DNA of 64,000 bases from contig NZ_VTPY01000003.1 of the NCBI RefSeq assembly GCF_008297955.1, forward strand, positions 124,001 through 188,000, in the 5' to 3' direction. Made by a program: the position numbers and the translations under genes. How positions within the stretch are numbered: the stretch's first letter is position 1; the number at the start of each line of letters is the position of its first letter. This DNA is from Billgrantia pellis. GTDB taxonomy: Bacteria; Pseudomonadota; Gammaproteobacteria; Pseudomonadales; Halomonadaceae. Positions 44,295 to 53,646 of the stretch are shown in pieces. The notes beneath the pieces are model-generated. The model saw only the letters and a program-made list of their open reading frames with translations, did not search any database and was not told the origin of the DNA.

Positions 44295-45089
44295 TCAGAA
44301 CAGGAATGTCAGGCCCACGAGCAGCAGCAGGCCGGCAAAGGAGAGACGCAGAACGCGGGCGGGAAGCGCATGGGCCAGCCGCACGCCGATTCGCGCACAG
44401 GGCACGCTGACCATGACGATCCCCAGAAAGGCGGGCCACATCACGAAGCCGGTCGCCCCCGCCGGTAGCCGCGGATCGCCCCAGCCCACCACGACGAAGG
44501 TTACCGCACCGAACAGGGCGATGGGCATGCCGCAGGCGGCTGCGGTTCCTATCGCCTGGGCCATGGACGCACCACAGCGCGAGAGCCAAGGCACGCATAG
44601 AGTGCCGCCGCCGATGCCGAACAGCGCGGAGACGCCGCCGATCACGCTGCCGGCCGCCACCATCACCGGCCGGCTCGGCATCCGGCGTCCCGGCCTGGGG
44701 CCGAAGCCCAGCGCCATCCTCGCCGCCATCAGAATGACGAAGACGCCGAACAGGGTCCCCAGCAGGCCAGCGGAGAGCGCACCGGCCACGAAGACGCCGG
44801 CCACCGCCCCCAGCATGAGACCGGGCAGCAGCGCCAGGAAGGCATCGCGCTGGACGCTGCCCCGCTGGTAGTGCGCCCAGGCCGACGACCCGCCGGTGAC
44901 CACGATGGTGGCCAGCGACGTACCGATAGCCAGGTGCATGGCGATGCCGGCGTCGATGCCCTGCAGGCCGAAGGCGAAGACAAGTGCCGGAACGATGATA
45001 AGCCCTCCGCCAACGCCGAACAGCCCCGCCATCAGGCCGGCAGCCGCTCCCAGGGCGAAATAGCCGAGCAGTGTCAGCGCCAGGGTCAT
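44295..45089 (-). CDS. TauE/SafE family exporter-like membrane protein, second copy
   Basis: The 264-residue protein has eight hydrophobic segments in two halves with the blocks [20 protein letters not shown] and [20 protein letters not shown]. It is the YfcA/TauE-type gene commonly found next to lgt. Substrate unknown. It is a distant paralogue of the protein at 28292-29095, sharing the motif plan only. It overlaps the upstream receiver-domain gene by 4 bases. Confidence 0.88.
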   Translation of the reverse strand: MTLALTLLGYFALGAAAGLMAGLFGVGGGLIIVPALVFAFGLQGIDAGIAMHLAIGTSLATIVVTGGSSAWAHYQRGSVQRDAFLALLPGLMLGAVAGVFVAGALSAGLLGTLFGVFVILMAARMALGFGPRPGRRMPSRPVMVAAGSVIGGVSALFGIGGGTLCVPWLSRCGASMAQAIGTAAACGMPIALFGAVTFVVVGWGDPRLPAGATGFVMWPAFLGIVMVSVPCARIGVRLAHALPARVLRLSFAGLLLLVGLTFLF

Positions 45090-46492
45090 GACGTGGAGGT
45101 TTCCTCGAAGGCGTCGGGTCGCCAGCGCCGGAGCAGGTCGAGCAACGCACGTGGGCCATAGGGCTTGGCCAGATAGTCGTCCATGCCGGCCTCGTGAAAG
45201 CGTCTGCGGTCGCTCTCCGTGGCGTTGGCCGTCAGCGCGACCAGCACGCTGCGTCGCCGATCCGTCAGTTGGGATTCCTGCTCGCGCCAGCGCCGGGCCA
45301 CCTCCACGCCATCCATGTCAGGCATGAAGATGTCCATCAAAACCAGGTCGTAGGCTTGCCGCTGCTGACGCTCCAGCGCCTCCTGGCCGCCCGAGACACT
45401 GTCGACCCGAAATCCACGCCCTTCCAATACCTGGCGGGCGAGCATGCGGTTGACGGGGCCGTCATCGACCACCAGCACTCTCAGCGGCGTCTTCCGCTCG
45501 AGATGGGATACCCCTTCAAACGAAGCGTCGTCCGGTGCGTCGAGGTCGCGCCCGCCCCGCCCGTCGCCGGCCAGGCTGCCGACCAACAGCACCACGTCCG
45601 CCATGCGTTCGCGCAGGTTGGCGAGGTGGCGAGAGTCATTACGCTCCGGTACCTTTTCCATTTCGCGGCCAAGATCGGCCAGCAGCGGCTCGAGTTCGCG
45701 CTGCAGCAGGGTCAAGTAGTGCGACTTGAGACGCGAGTCTTCACGCGCCCGCTCCCGCGCCGCCACCAGATTGCCCAGGTGCGGCGTTCGCTCCTGATGA
45801 AAAAGCAGCAGCTGGTACGGCGACGCATCCAGGCGCTCCATTTTCAACGGCCGCCAGCGCCCCTCGGCATCCAACATGCGCACTTCGGCCGGTCCGGTAT
45901 CGCTCTCCCCGTCTCCCTTCATGCGGGCGGCAAGCTCCTGGCCCGTCAACGCCTCGGGGCTTTCCCCAAGCAACTGCTCCATGGCCACATTGGTGTCGAT
46001 GATGCGGCCGTGGTAGAGCAGCAGCGCCGGCCGCGGGCTCGCCGACAACATCTCCTCGAGACTGGGAATCCGCGCCAAGCGCGCCTGCAGTTCGGTCAAG
46101 CGCTCCTGCAAGCGCTCCAGACGCGCGGTCAGGGCCCCCTCTCCGACTTCGGCATGCTCGGGCGCACCAAGCCAGTGGGGCAACCATCGCTCGGCCTCGC
46201 CCATCAGCCGCTCGATGCGACTCAGGCGAGCGGTCATTTGGGCCTCGTAATCGCGTATGCGGTAGCGCAACTGCATCAGGAAGGCGGTCGTGGTCAGTGT
46301 CGTGCCGATCAACAGAGCCAGCAGCAGCCACCCCGTTTCGGCCCAGGACGTAGGGGCGGGCGTCGCCAGCCACAGCACCAACCCCACCAACAGACACAGT
46401 AACACGAGGGCCGCTTGAGCCAGCAGCAGCGGCCAGAGCAGTGGCCATACGAGAAACGACCAGAAGCGGTCCTTGCGCGTTGCGACGGGCAT
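45086..46492 (-). CDS. Membrane-anchored receiver-domain protein with a degenerate histidine-kinase core
   Basis: The 468-residue protein has two membrane helices (about residues 12-42 and 54-74), a coiled coil (80-150), a PAS-like region (150-235), a HisKA-like stretch (250-305) and a C-terminal receiver domain (337-460) with the acidic DD pair and phospho-acceptor Asp387 in LVLMDIFMPDMDG. In the HisKA stretch KSHYLTLLQRELEPL the His that would be phosphorylated is Arg265, and there is no HATPase domain. It resembles a BarA-type hybrid kinase that has lost kinase parts but keeps the receiver. The start is at 46492 (alternative in-frame ATG at 46498). Confidence 0.82.
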   Translation of the reverse strand: MPVATRKDRFWSFLVWPLLWPLLLAQAALVLLCLLVGLVLWLATPAPTSWAETGWLLLALLIGTTLTTTAFLMQLRYRIRDYEAQMTARLSRIERLMGEAERWLPHWLGAPEHAEVGEGALTARLERLQERLTELQARLARIPSLEEMLSASPRPALLLYHGRIIDTNVAMEQLLGESPEALTGQELAARMKGDGESDTGPAEVRMLDAEGRWRPLKMERLDASPYQLLLFHQERTPHLGNLVAARERAREDSRLKSHYLTLLQRELEPLLADLGREMEKVPERNDSRHLANLRERMADVVLLVGSLAGDGRGGRDLDAPDDASFEGVSHLERKTPLRVLVVDDGPVNRMLARQVLEGRGFRVDSVSGGQEALERQQRQAYDLVLMDIFMPDMDGVEVARRWREQESQLTDRRRSVLVALTANATESDRRRFHEAGMDDYLAKPYGPRALLDLLRRWRPDAFEETSTS

Positions 46493-46526
46493 TATCATCC
46501 TTATGCCATGCGGCGATGCCGTGAGT

Positions 46527-47327
46527 TTACGCCGCCGGACCCCGGCTGTCATGGCGGTGCCGCACTGCCACGCACTCGTAACACACCCCCAGCGGATGCC
46601 CATGCGGGCCGTAACGCCGCTCCTCCAGCTCGATGACGCCGGCTTCGTCATGCCATGTCAGCCAGGTGGTGGCGCGCGTGCCATACTGCTCGCCGACGAT
46701 GAAGGAGGCAGACAAGCGCCGTTCAAGCGCCAGCCCCACTCCGGTATCGGGCAGGTGGGCGTCGTCCGCCGTCGTGTCGTCTCCCATGGCGAAGAGGGCA
46801 TCGTCCGGCCAACGGCGACGCAGCGCAGTCAGCACCCCCTGACGCGCAGCGATCAATTTGGGCCACGGCGTGTCCAGGCTGGCATTGGAGAGCCCATGCA
46901 CGCCGGGCGCGACCCGCGTGAGCACCAGCCGTTCACGTCCGCGGTGCAGGTGCCAGAGCCGCTCTCCGTCACCGGCCAGCAGGTTGAAGCCGGCGTATTG
47001 CCAACCCTCCCCCGCGGCCAGGGCCTCCAGCCAGGCATCCAGGTCGTCGCACTCGAGCGCTCGTTTCACCAGCAGGCCACGGCTCGGCGCGTCGGCCGGG
47101 GCCGTGATCGACGGGTCGCGTACGTTGGTCACCGCCGCCACCCGCCCGCGACGGTGCACGGCCAGCCAGCTGCCGCCGGCCTCAAGATCCCGCCCGCCCA
47201 CGATATCCGGCGCCTCCTCCCAGGCCCCAAGCGCTGCCGTGGGGCGATGATGGAACTCGTCGCGGTTAGCCACCAAGCGCAGAGGCACGGAGCTGCCGGG
47301 ACGGTAGTCGAAGGCGATCAGGCACAT
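46527..47327 (-). CDS. NRDE family (TANGO2-like) protein
   Basis: The 266-residue protein has the N-terminal MCLIAFDYRP with Cys2, and LVANRDEFHHRPT with the Asn-Arg-Asp-Glu motif that names the family, then WEEAPDIVGGRDLEAGGSWL. NRDE/TANGO2 proteins resemble Ntn hydrolases (Cys2 nucleophile after Met removal); roles in heme or lipid handling have been proposed for TANGO2, but the bacterial role is unknown. The ATG at 47327 is taken because Cys then follows Met; a GTG at 47333 would add two residues. It lies seven bases from ptsP and is probably in the same operon. Confidence 0.85.
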   Translation of the reverse strand: MCLIAFDYRPGSSVPLRLVANRDEFHHRPTAALGAWEEAPDIVGGRDLEAGGSWLAVHRRGRVAAVTNVRDPSITAPADAPSRGLLVKRALECDDLDAWLEALAAGEGWQYAGFNLLAGDGERLWHLHRGRERLVLTRVAPGVHGLSNASLDTPWPKLIAARQGVLTALRRRWPDDALFAMGDDTTADDAHLPDTGVGLALERRLSASFIVGEQYGTRATTWLTWHDEAGVIELEERRYGPHGHPLGVCYECVAVRHRHDSRGPAA

Positions 47328-47333
47328 GCGCAC

Positions 47334-49613
47334 TCAATCCCGGGGCGGCAGCAGATGCGCCAGCTGCCATTCGCTCAGACGCCCAAACAGATGGCTGCGC
47401 ACGGCGGAAGGCGTGTTCAGGGCCAGCGTCTCATCCACCAGCTCTTTCGCCGCCCGCAGCGACACCCGGCGAATGGCGGCGCGTACCCGCGGCAGGCTGG
47501 GGGCGTTCATCGACAGCGAGTCGAACCCCATGCCCATCAGCAGCAGGGCGCCGGCCGGATCGCCGGCCAGCTCGCCGCAGACGCAGATGGGCCGCTTCAG
47601 TCGCGCCGATGCCTCGGCCAGCCGCGCCAGGGCGACAAGCACCGCCGGATGGCAGGAGTCGTAGAGAGCGGCCACGCGGGGATTGTTGCGGTCGACTGCC
47701 AGCAGATATTGGGTCAGATCGTTGCTGCCGACGGAGAAGAAGTCGACCCGCTCGGCCAGTGCATCGAGCTGGTAGAGCGTAGCAGGAACCTCGATCATCA
47801 CGCCGACTCTGGGCCGTGTGGCCTCGATCCCCTCCTCCCCCAGCTCGCGAATAGCGCGGTCGAGCAGACGCAGGGCGTCGTCGACCTCGTCGACGTTGGT
47901 CACCATCGGCAGCAGCACTTGCAGATTGTCGAGACCCTGGGAGGCACGCAGCATGGCCCGCAGCTGGACCATCAGCACCTCGGGATGGTCCAGCGTAACG
48001 CGAATGCCGCGCCAGCCGAGGAAGGGATTGGCCTCGTCAATGGGGAAATAGGGCAGATCCTTGTCGCCGCCGATGTCGAGGGTGCGCATGACCACCGGCA
48101 TCGGAGCGAAGCTTTCCAGTTGGTCGCGATAGAGCCGCGCCTGCTCCTGCTCGCCGGGGAAGCGCTCGGCGATCATGAACGGCACCTCGGTGCGGTACAG
48201 CCCCACGCCGCTGATACGCTTTCTCAGCGACACCGTGGTATCGATGGCCAGACCGGTATTGACCATCAACGGCATCTCATGACCGTCGGGCGTCTCGCTG
48301 GGCAGGTCCTGCTCGTGCTCGAGGACCTCGGCCAGCGCCCGCTCTTCGGCGATCAGGCTACGATAACGGTTCTTGAGCTCATCCGAGGGACGCACGAAGA
48401 GGCGTCCGCGATGGCCATCGAGTACCACTTCCGCGCCCGAGAGACGAGGAAGCGGCAGGTCGACCATGCCGAGCACGGTGGGGATTCCCATGGCACGGGC
48501 GACGATTGCCACGTGAGAGGTGCTGGAGCCGCGGGCCGACACCAGGCCGGCCAGGCGTTCGCGCGGCACCTCGCCCAAGGTGGCGACGCTGATCTCGTCG
48601 CCCACCAGGATGGTGCTTTCGGGAAAGACATCGGGTATCTGCGGCGTTTCTTCCTGCAGGTGCGCCAGCACCCGACGGCCGAGGTCGCGCACGTCGGCAG
48701 CCCGCTCACGCAGGTAGTCGTCGTCGACGCGTTCGAGGTACAGCACATGGCGGCGCACCACGTCGGCCAGCGCGCCGGGCGCCCACTGCCCCTCGCGGAT
48801 GCGTTTCTCGACCTCCTGAGAAAGCGCCGCCTCGCTCAGCATCTGTTGATAGACCTCGAACAGCGCCAGTTCCTGTACCGAGATACGGTTGGCCAGACGC
48901 TCGCCGGCGGCGCGAATCTCTTCGCGGACCCGCCCGATGGCCTCCTTCAACCGCACGATCTCGTGCTCGACGTCGGTGGGGATCAGATCGGGCACGCTGT
49001 TGAGGTCGGCCAACGGTGCTACCACCACCACCTCGCCGATGGCCATGCCGGGCGAAGCCGCCACTCCGTTGAACAGCGCCTGGCCGCCGGGCAGCGTGGG
49101 CCGGGTCAGGCTGCCGGTGGCCAGCGCGTGAGCCAGCACGCCGGCGAGCTGAGCCCCCATGGTGATGAGGAAGGCTTCATCCTCCTCGTCGTAGCGGCGC
49201 TTCTCGCTCTGCTGCACGACCAGCACCCCGAGCATGCGACGCTGGTGAATGATCGGCACACCGAGGAAGCTGGAGTAGCGTTCTTCGCCGGTGGACTCGA
49301 AGTAGCGGAACCGAGGATGCGCCCGCGCATCCTCGAGATTGAGCGGCTCCTCGCGCTCGGCTACCAGGCCCACCAGGCCCTCGCCCACGCGCAGGCTCAC
49401 GCGCCCCACGGCCTGGCTGTGCAGGCCGATGGTTTCCATCAGCACCAGCTGCTCGATTTCCCTGTCATAAAGGTAGAAGGAGCAGACATCGGTACGCATC
49501 GCCTTGCGAATGCGGCGCACCATGGTCGCCAGCGCCGCATCGAGATTACGAGCCCCGTTGACTTCCTGAATGACCCGGCGCAACACCTCCAGCATCGGCG
49601 TCTTGCTTTCCAT
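47334..49613 (-). CDS. ptsP: Phosphoenolpyruvate-protein phosphotransferase of the nitrogen PTS (EI-Ntr)
   Basis: PtsP starts the regulatory PTS chain, passing phosphate from PEP to NPr and EIIA-Ntr. The 759-residue protein has an N-terminal GAF domain (about 1-145; EYRRxI-like ISVQEL elements follow), then the EI domains: PEP-utiliser swivelling domain with phospho-His in GSSTSHVAIVARAMG, and the PEP/pyruvate-binding barrel with DIGGDKDLPYFP, GVMIEVPA and VCGELAGDP. The GAF domain distinguishes it from EI of the sugar PTS. It is followed upstream by rppH, the usual pair in gammaproteobacteria. Confidence 0.95.
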   Translation of the reverse strand: MESKTPMLEVLRRVIQEVNGARNLDAALATMVRRIRKAMRTDVCSFYLYDREIEQLVLMETIGLHSQAVGRVSLRVGEGLVGLVAEREEPLNLEDARAHPRFRYFESTGEERYSSFLGVPIIHQRRMLGVLVVQQSEKRRYDEEDEAFLITMGAQLAGVLAHALATGSLTRPTLPGGQALFNGVAASPGMAIGEVVVVAPLADLNSVPDLIPTDVEHEIVRLKEAIGRVREEIRAAGERLANRISVQELALFEVYQQMLSEAALSQEVEKRIREGQWAPGALADVVRRHVLYLERVDDDYLRERAADVRDLGRRVLAHLQEETPQIPDVFPESTILVGDEISVATLGEVPRERLAGLVSARGSSTSHVAIVARAMGIPTVLGMVDLPLPRLSGAEVVLDGHRGRLFVRPSDELKNRYRSLIAEERALAEVLEHEQDLPSETPDGHEMPLMVNTGLAIDTTVSLRKRISGVGLYRTEVPFMIAERFPGEQEQARLYRDQLESFAPMPVVMRTLDIGGDKDLPYFPIDEANPFLGWRGIRVTLDHPEVLMVQLRAMLRASQGLDNLQVLLPMVTNVDEVDDALRLLDRAIRELGEEGIEATRPRVGVMIEVPATLYQLDALAERVDFFSVGSNDLTQYLLAVDRNNPRVAALYDSCHPAVLVALARLAEASARLKRPICVCGELAGDPAGALLLMGMGFDSLSMNAPSLPRVRAAIRRVSLRAAKELVDETLALNTPSAVRSHLFGRLSEWQLAHLLPPRD

Positions 49614-49719
49614 TATGTCGTCCCCCGCCTGGCTGAAGAATCTAGGCCTTGACCGTCACCGAAGGCAGACGGGTCATCATGTCGGGCCAATGCGCCGGCC
49701 CCGGTCATACTGAGCGAGC

Positions 49720-50211
49720 TCAGCGCCCCTCCAGCGCCAGCCGCTGCGCCCTGGGCGACAACTCGCTCAGCGCACGGCGATAAACCTCGCGCTTGAAGGG
49801 CACCACCTGGCCCAGCGGATACCAGTAGCTGACCCAGCGCCAGCTATCGAACTCGGGCTTGGCCGAACCGTCCATGCAAATGCGATGCTCCTGGCAGCGG
49901 ATGCGCAGCAGGAACCACTTCTGCTTCTGGCCGATACAGACCGGCCGAGAATTCATGCGTACCATACGTCGCGGCAGGCGATAGCGCAGCCAACCCCGGG
50001 TACAGGCGAGAAGCTCGACATCGGCGGCGGTCAGCCCGATCTCCTCTTCCAGCTCCCGGTACAGAGCCTGCTGTGGTGTTTCGGTCGACTTGATGCCTCC
50101 CTGGGGAAACTGCCACGCATTCTGTCCTACCCGACGCGCCCAAAGCAGCTGCCCCTGGGCGTTGGCAATGATAATGCCAACGTTGGGGCGAAAGCCGTCA
50201 GCGTCGATCAC
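49720..50211 (-). CDS. rppH: RNA pyrophosphohydrolase
   Basis: RppH removes pyrophosphate from the 5' end of triphosphorylated RNAs and starts mRNA decay. The 163-residue protein begins [20 protein letters not shown], as in E. coli RppH, and has the Nudix box [20 protein letters not shown] followed by IGL, and the C-terminal [19 protein letters not shown] block. I take GTG at 50211 as the start, because the E. coli homologue starts at the equivalent residue and AAGGTGA lies 6 bases upstream; a GTG at 50220 is possible. The minus-strand order rppH-ptsP is conserved. Confidence 0.94.
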   Translation of the reverse strand: MIDADGFRPNVGIIIANAQGQLLWARRVGQNAWQFPQGGIKSTETPQQALYRELEEEIGLTAADVELLACTRGWLRYRLPRRMVRMNSRPVCIGQKQKWFLLRIRCQEHRICMDGSAKPEFDSWRWVSYWYPLGQVVPFKREVYRRALSELSPRAQRLALEGR

Positions 50212-50418
50212 GGACGTCACCTTGTGAATTCGTCATTGAAGCCATTCTTCCACAATGCCGTGAATGGCATCAATACAACGAATAGGCAGTGTCAAGAGAT
50301 GTCAGACGGCACGGCGCAGAACGACACCGGGCTTAGCAGCGCGGCCGTTGTCTGACATAATCGCGTGCTTTCACGCAACAGCAGTATTTCTTTACTCAAC
50401 GTCTGCAAGGGGCACGCC

Positions 50419-51075
50419 GTGAGTCTGGCCATCTTCGACCTGGACAACACCCTGCTTTCCATCGATAGCGACCACGCCTGGGGCGAGTTTCTGCTCGAAC
50501 AGGGAGCCGTGGACCCAGAGGCCTATCGCGAGGCCAACGACCGCTTCATGGCCGACTATGAGGCCGGCACCCTCGACATGCACGCCTTCCTCGCCGTGGC
50601 GCTCAAGCCCCTTGCGGATAATACCCCCGAGCAGCTCGCGGCGTGGCATCAGCAGTTCATGGCCAGCAAGATCGAACCCAGCATCCTGCCCAAGGGAGAG
50701 GAACTGCTCGCGCGTCACCGCAGCCGCGGCGACACCTTGCTGATCGTGACCGCCACCAACCGTTTCATCACGGGCCCGATCGCCGCACGCCTCGGAGTGG
50801 ACCACCTGATCGCGGTCGAGCCGGAAGTCGTGGACGGACGCTACACGGGCAAGGTCAGCGGCACCCCAAGCTACCGGGAGGGCAAGGTGGAACGGCTCGA
50901 GGCGTGGCTCGCCGACACGGACTTCACCCTGGATGACGCCTGGTTCTACAGCGACTCCCACAATGACCTGCCGCTGCTGGAACGGGTCGAAAACCCGGTG
51001 GCGGTGGACCCCGACCCCGTCCTGCGCGCGAAAGCCGAACAGCGCGGCTGGCGCATCATGAGCCTGCGGGACTGA
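50419..51075 (+). CDS. HAD-family hydrolase (SerB-like, IB subfamily)
   Basis: The 218-residue protein has LAIFDLDNTLLSIDSDHAWG with the HAD nucleophile Asp, LLIVTATNRFITGPIAARLG with the conserved Ser/Thr, and FYSDSHNDLPLLERVENPVA with the Mg-binding Asp residues. This layout is that of phosphoserine phosphatase-like HADs; several relatives act on phosphoserine or other small phosphates, and the substrate is not assigned here. The start is GTG at 50419 with AAGGGG about 9 bases upstream; an in-frame ATG at 50365 is possible but adds unconserved residues. A terminator lies 24 bases behind. Confidence 0.82.
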   Translation: MSLAIFDLDNTLLSIDSDHAWGEFLLEQGAVDPEAYREANDRFMADYEAGTLDMHAFLAVALKPLADNTPEQLAAWHQQFMASKIEPSILPKGEELLARHRSRGDTLLIVTATNRFITGPIAARLGVDHLIAVEPEVVDGRYTGKVSGTPSYREGKVERLEAWLADTDFTLDDAWFYSDSHNDLPLLERVENPVAVDPDPVLRAKAEQRGWRIMSLRD

Positions 51076-51098
51076 CCAGGCCCGCCCCTGCAATACGC

Positions 51099-51132
51099 AA
51101 AAACCCCGATAGCCTTGGCTCTCGGGGTTTTT
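51099..51132. terminator. Rho-independent terminator between HAD gene and mdh
   Basis: Arms AAAAACCCCGA (51099-51109) and TCGGGGTTTTT (51122-51132) with a 12-base loop. T-runs are on both strands, so it can terminate the HAD gene and the convergent mdh transcript. The 163 bases from here to mdh contain further small hairpins (for example GGCTAA...TTAGCC at 51141-51165) but no gene. Confidence 0.88.
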
Positions 51133-51295
51133 CTCTTACTGGCTAAACGCTGAGGAGCATTAGCCGAGCGAAGCGGTGAACGGCCTTAAGCTGGCCCCGA
51201 AGGGCGATAAGCCGAAGGCTGCGAGTCAACCCCCACATGGGTATGTGAGGGCTCCTAGCACCGCGCAACACCGCGATTCATTCCGCAGGCATTGG

Positions 51296-52270
51296 CTACC
51301 CAAGCAGATGCTCGACCGCGGCGCGCTCTTCCCTCAGCTCGTCTTCGGTAGCCTTCATCTTGGCCCGGCTGAACTCGTCGACTTCGAGGCCCTGGATGAT
51401 CTCGTAGCCGCCGTTCTGGCAGCGCACCGGGTAGGAGTAGATGATGCCTTCGGCGATGCCGTAGCTACCGTCGGAAGGAATCGCCATGCTCACCACTCGG
51501 TCGGTGCCCAGCGCCCAGTCGCGCATGTGGTCGATGGCGGAAGACGCGGCGGAAGCCGCGGAAGACGCCCCGCGCGCCTTGATGATGGCGGCGCCGCGCT
51601 GCTGCACGGTGGGAATGAAATCGCTCTCGTACCAGTCACGCTCGACCAGATCGAAGGCGGGCGTTCCGGCCACCTTGCAGTGGGCCAGATCGGGGTACTG
51701 GGTGGCGCTGTGGTTGCCCCAGATGATCATGCCATCCACGTCGGTGACGCGCTTGCCGGTCTTCTGAGCCAACTGGGTCAGGGCACGGTTGTGGTCCAGG
51801 CGGGTCATTGCGGTGAACTGGCGCGGGTCCAGGTCCGGCGCGTTGCAGGAGGCGATCAGCGCGTTGGTGTTGGCCGGGTTGCCCACCACCAGAACGCGCA
51901 CGTCACGGCTGGCGTTGTCGTTGAGCGCCTTGCCCTGCACGGAGAAGATCGCAGCGTTGGCCTCGAGCAGGTCCTTGCGCTCCATGCCCGGGCCGCGCGG
52001 GCGCGCGCCGACCAGCAGGGCGAAATCGGCGTCCTTGAAGGCGACGTTGGGATCGTCGGTGGCAACGATGTCCTGCACCAGCGGGAAGGCGCAATCGTTC
52101 ACTTCCATCACGACGCCGTTCAACGCGTCCATCGCCTGCGGGATCTCGAGCAGCTGGAGAATGACGGGCTGATCCGGGCCCAGCATGTCACCTGCCGCAA
52201 TACGGAAGATAAGGGAATAGCTGATCTGGCCGGCACCGCCGGTAATGGCAATACGTACGGGATCTTTCAT
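51296..52270 (-). CDS. mdh: Malate dehydrogenase (NAD)
   Basis: MDH oxidises malate to oxaloacetate in the TCA cycle. The 324-residue protein belongs to the 'cytosolic-type' MDH group: [20 protein letters not shown] binds [23 protein letters not shown] supplies the substrate Arg, [11 protein letters not shown] the Asn, and [13 protein letters not shown] the catalytic His. The second of two adjacent ATGs (52268-52270) is used, because AAGGAG is then five bases upstream. Divergent from the RND membrane-fusion gene. Confidence 0.96.
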   Translation of the reverse strand: MKDPVRIAITGGAGQISYSLIFRIAAGDMLGPDQPVILQLLEIPQAMDALNGVVMEVNDCAFPLVQDIVATDDPNVAFKDADFALLVGARPRGPGMERKDLLEANAAIFSVQGKALNDNASRDVRVLVVGNPANTNALIASCNAPDLDPRQFTAMTRLDHNRALTQLAQKTGKRVTDVDGMIIWGNHSATQYPDLAHCKVAGTPAFDLVERDWYESDFIPTVQQRGAAIIKARGASSAASAASSAIDHMRDWALGTDRVVSMAIPSDGSYGIAEGIIYSYPVRCQNGGYEIIQGLEVDEFSRAKMKATEDELREERAAVEHLLG

Positions 52271-52538
52271 CATTGCTCCTTCGGTTGGGTCGCCGTGAGG
52301 ATAAGCCTGGCGGACGCATTGCCCGCCCTGGCCGGAATCCGGACCGCCAAGATGGTATGCCTGCGGTAGGTAAAACTCAATCCGACCTCCGACTAGCAGC
52401 GCCTCGACCGCCGAGTTCGCCGCGGATCTGCCACGCGTCGATGAGTCTTGGCTGATGCGCCGCTCGACCTGAGGTATGCTGTGCCGGCTCGCGCTTGCCC
52501 GCTCGCCTTGTCGCCAATCGCTCTCCAGGGAAGGTTGC

Positions 52539-53645
52539 ATGCTGAGACGTCCCCCCATTTCCGTTCTACTGGCCATGCTCGTGCTGGTGGCGCTGCTGCT
52601 GTGGCTGGCCCTCGGCGACATACAGCGCTTCCAGGGCGAACCTCCCGCAGCGCCTGCCATAGCGAAGGACCTGCCGACGCGTGTCGAGTACCGGCAGAGC
52701 CATGCCGCATCGCACACGCCGCGCCTGGTGGCCCAGGGCCAGTTGGAGGCAATCCACGAGGTCGAACTGCGTACGCGTCAGGCCGGACGCGTCATTGAGC
52801 TGCCGGTCACCCAGGGCGCCTCGGTCTCGACTGGCGACACCTTGCTGGCGCTATCCCGCGATGCGCTGGAAGCTCAGCTCGAGCGGGCGGAGCGCCAGTT
52901 GGAGCTGGCACGAGCCGAGCTCGCCGGCGCCGCCGATCTGCGTCGGCGCGACTTGATCTCCCAGCCGGAGTACCTGCGCCTGCAGAGCAGCGTCAGCGTG
53001 GCCGCGGCGGAGCTGGCCGAGCTGCGCCAGACGCTCGACGAGACGCGTCCGAGCGCTCCCTTTGATGGCGTCCTCGATCGTCTCGACGTGGAGCTGGGCG
53101 ACGTCCTGCAGGTCGGCGAGATCTACGGTCGCCTCGTCGACGACCGCCGCCTCGTCGCCAACGCCTGGGTCGCCCAGCGCGATGTGCTGAAGCTGAGCCC
53201 CGGATTGCCGGTCGAGGTTCGCCTGCTGGACGGCAGCCCATTGCCCGGCGAGCTGACCCACGTTGCCAGCCGTGCCGACGACGCCACCCGCTCTTTCTAC
53301 ATCGAGGCCGAACTCGACAACCCGGAGCGGCGTCGCCTGGCCGGTGCCAGCGCTACCCTATCGATCCTCTTGCCCGAGCGTGACGTGCACCGCTTCTCAC
53401 CGGCACTGCTGGAACTCGACGACCAGGGCCAACTTCGGGTCAAGCACCTCGACGACGCGAGCCGCGTGATCAGCAGCCCCATCGAGCTGGTGGAAGCCGA
53501 TGCCAGCGAGGTCAGCGTCGCAGGCCTGCCCGAGACGATCCGCCTGATCACGCTGGGCGGCGGTTTCGTCGCGCCCGGTGAACGGGTCACCGCCGTCACC
53601 GCCGAGCAGATCGGCGAGCCCCCTCTGCCCCGGGAGCTGCCCTGA
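52539..53645 (+). CDS. RND efflux periplasmic adaptor (membrane fusion protein)
   Basis: The 368-residue protein begins with an N-terminal membrane anchor (about residues 6-28) and has the HlyD/AcrA-type architecture: a barrel-sandwich half around [20 protein letters not shown] and [15 protein letters not shown], an alpha-hairpin ([20 protein letters not shown]), then [20 protein letters not shown] and a beta-barrel. It links the RND pump to an outer-membrane channel, which is not in the window. The ATG at 52539 follows AGGGAAGG. The stop overlaps the RND gene start region. Confidence 0.9.
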   Translation: MLRRPPISVLLAMLVLVALLLWLALGDIQRFQGEPPAAPAIAKDLPTRVEYRQSHAASHTPRLVAQGQLEAIHEVELRTRQAGRVIELPVTQGASVSTGDTLLALSRDALEAQLERAERQLELARAELAGAADLRRRDLISQPEYLRLQSSVSVAAAELAELRQTLDETRPSAPFDGVLDRLDVELGDVLQVGEIYGRLVDDRRLVANAWVAQRDVLKLSPGLPVEVRLLDGSPLPGELTHVASRADDATRSFYIEAELDNPERRRLAGASATLSILLPERDVHRFSPALLELDDQGQLRVKHLDDASRVISSPIELVEADASEVSVAGLPETIRLITLGGGFVAPGERVTAVTAEQIGEPPLPRELP

Positions 53646-53646
53646 C

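Noticed and set aside
46473..49652. Very long plus-strand open frame (about 1059 codons) opposite the NRDE and ptsP genes
   Set aside because: It mirrors the codon pattern of ptsP and NRDE, has no recognised domain and no ribosome site; it is a shadow frame of GC-rich coding DNA.
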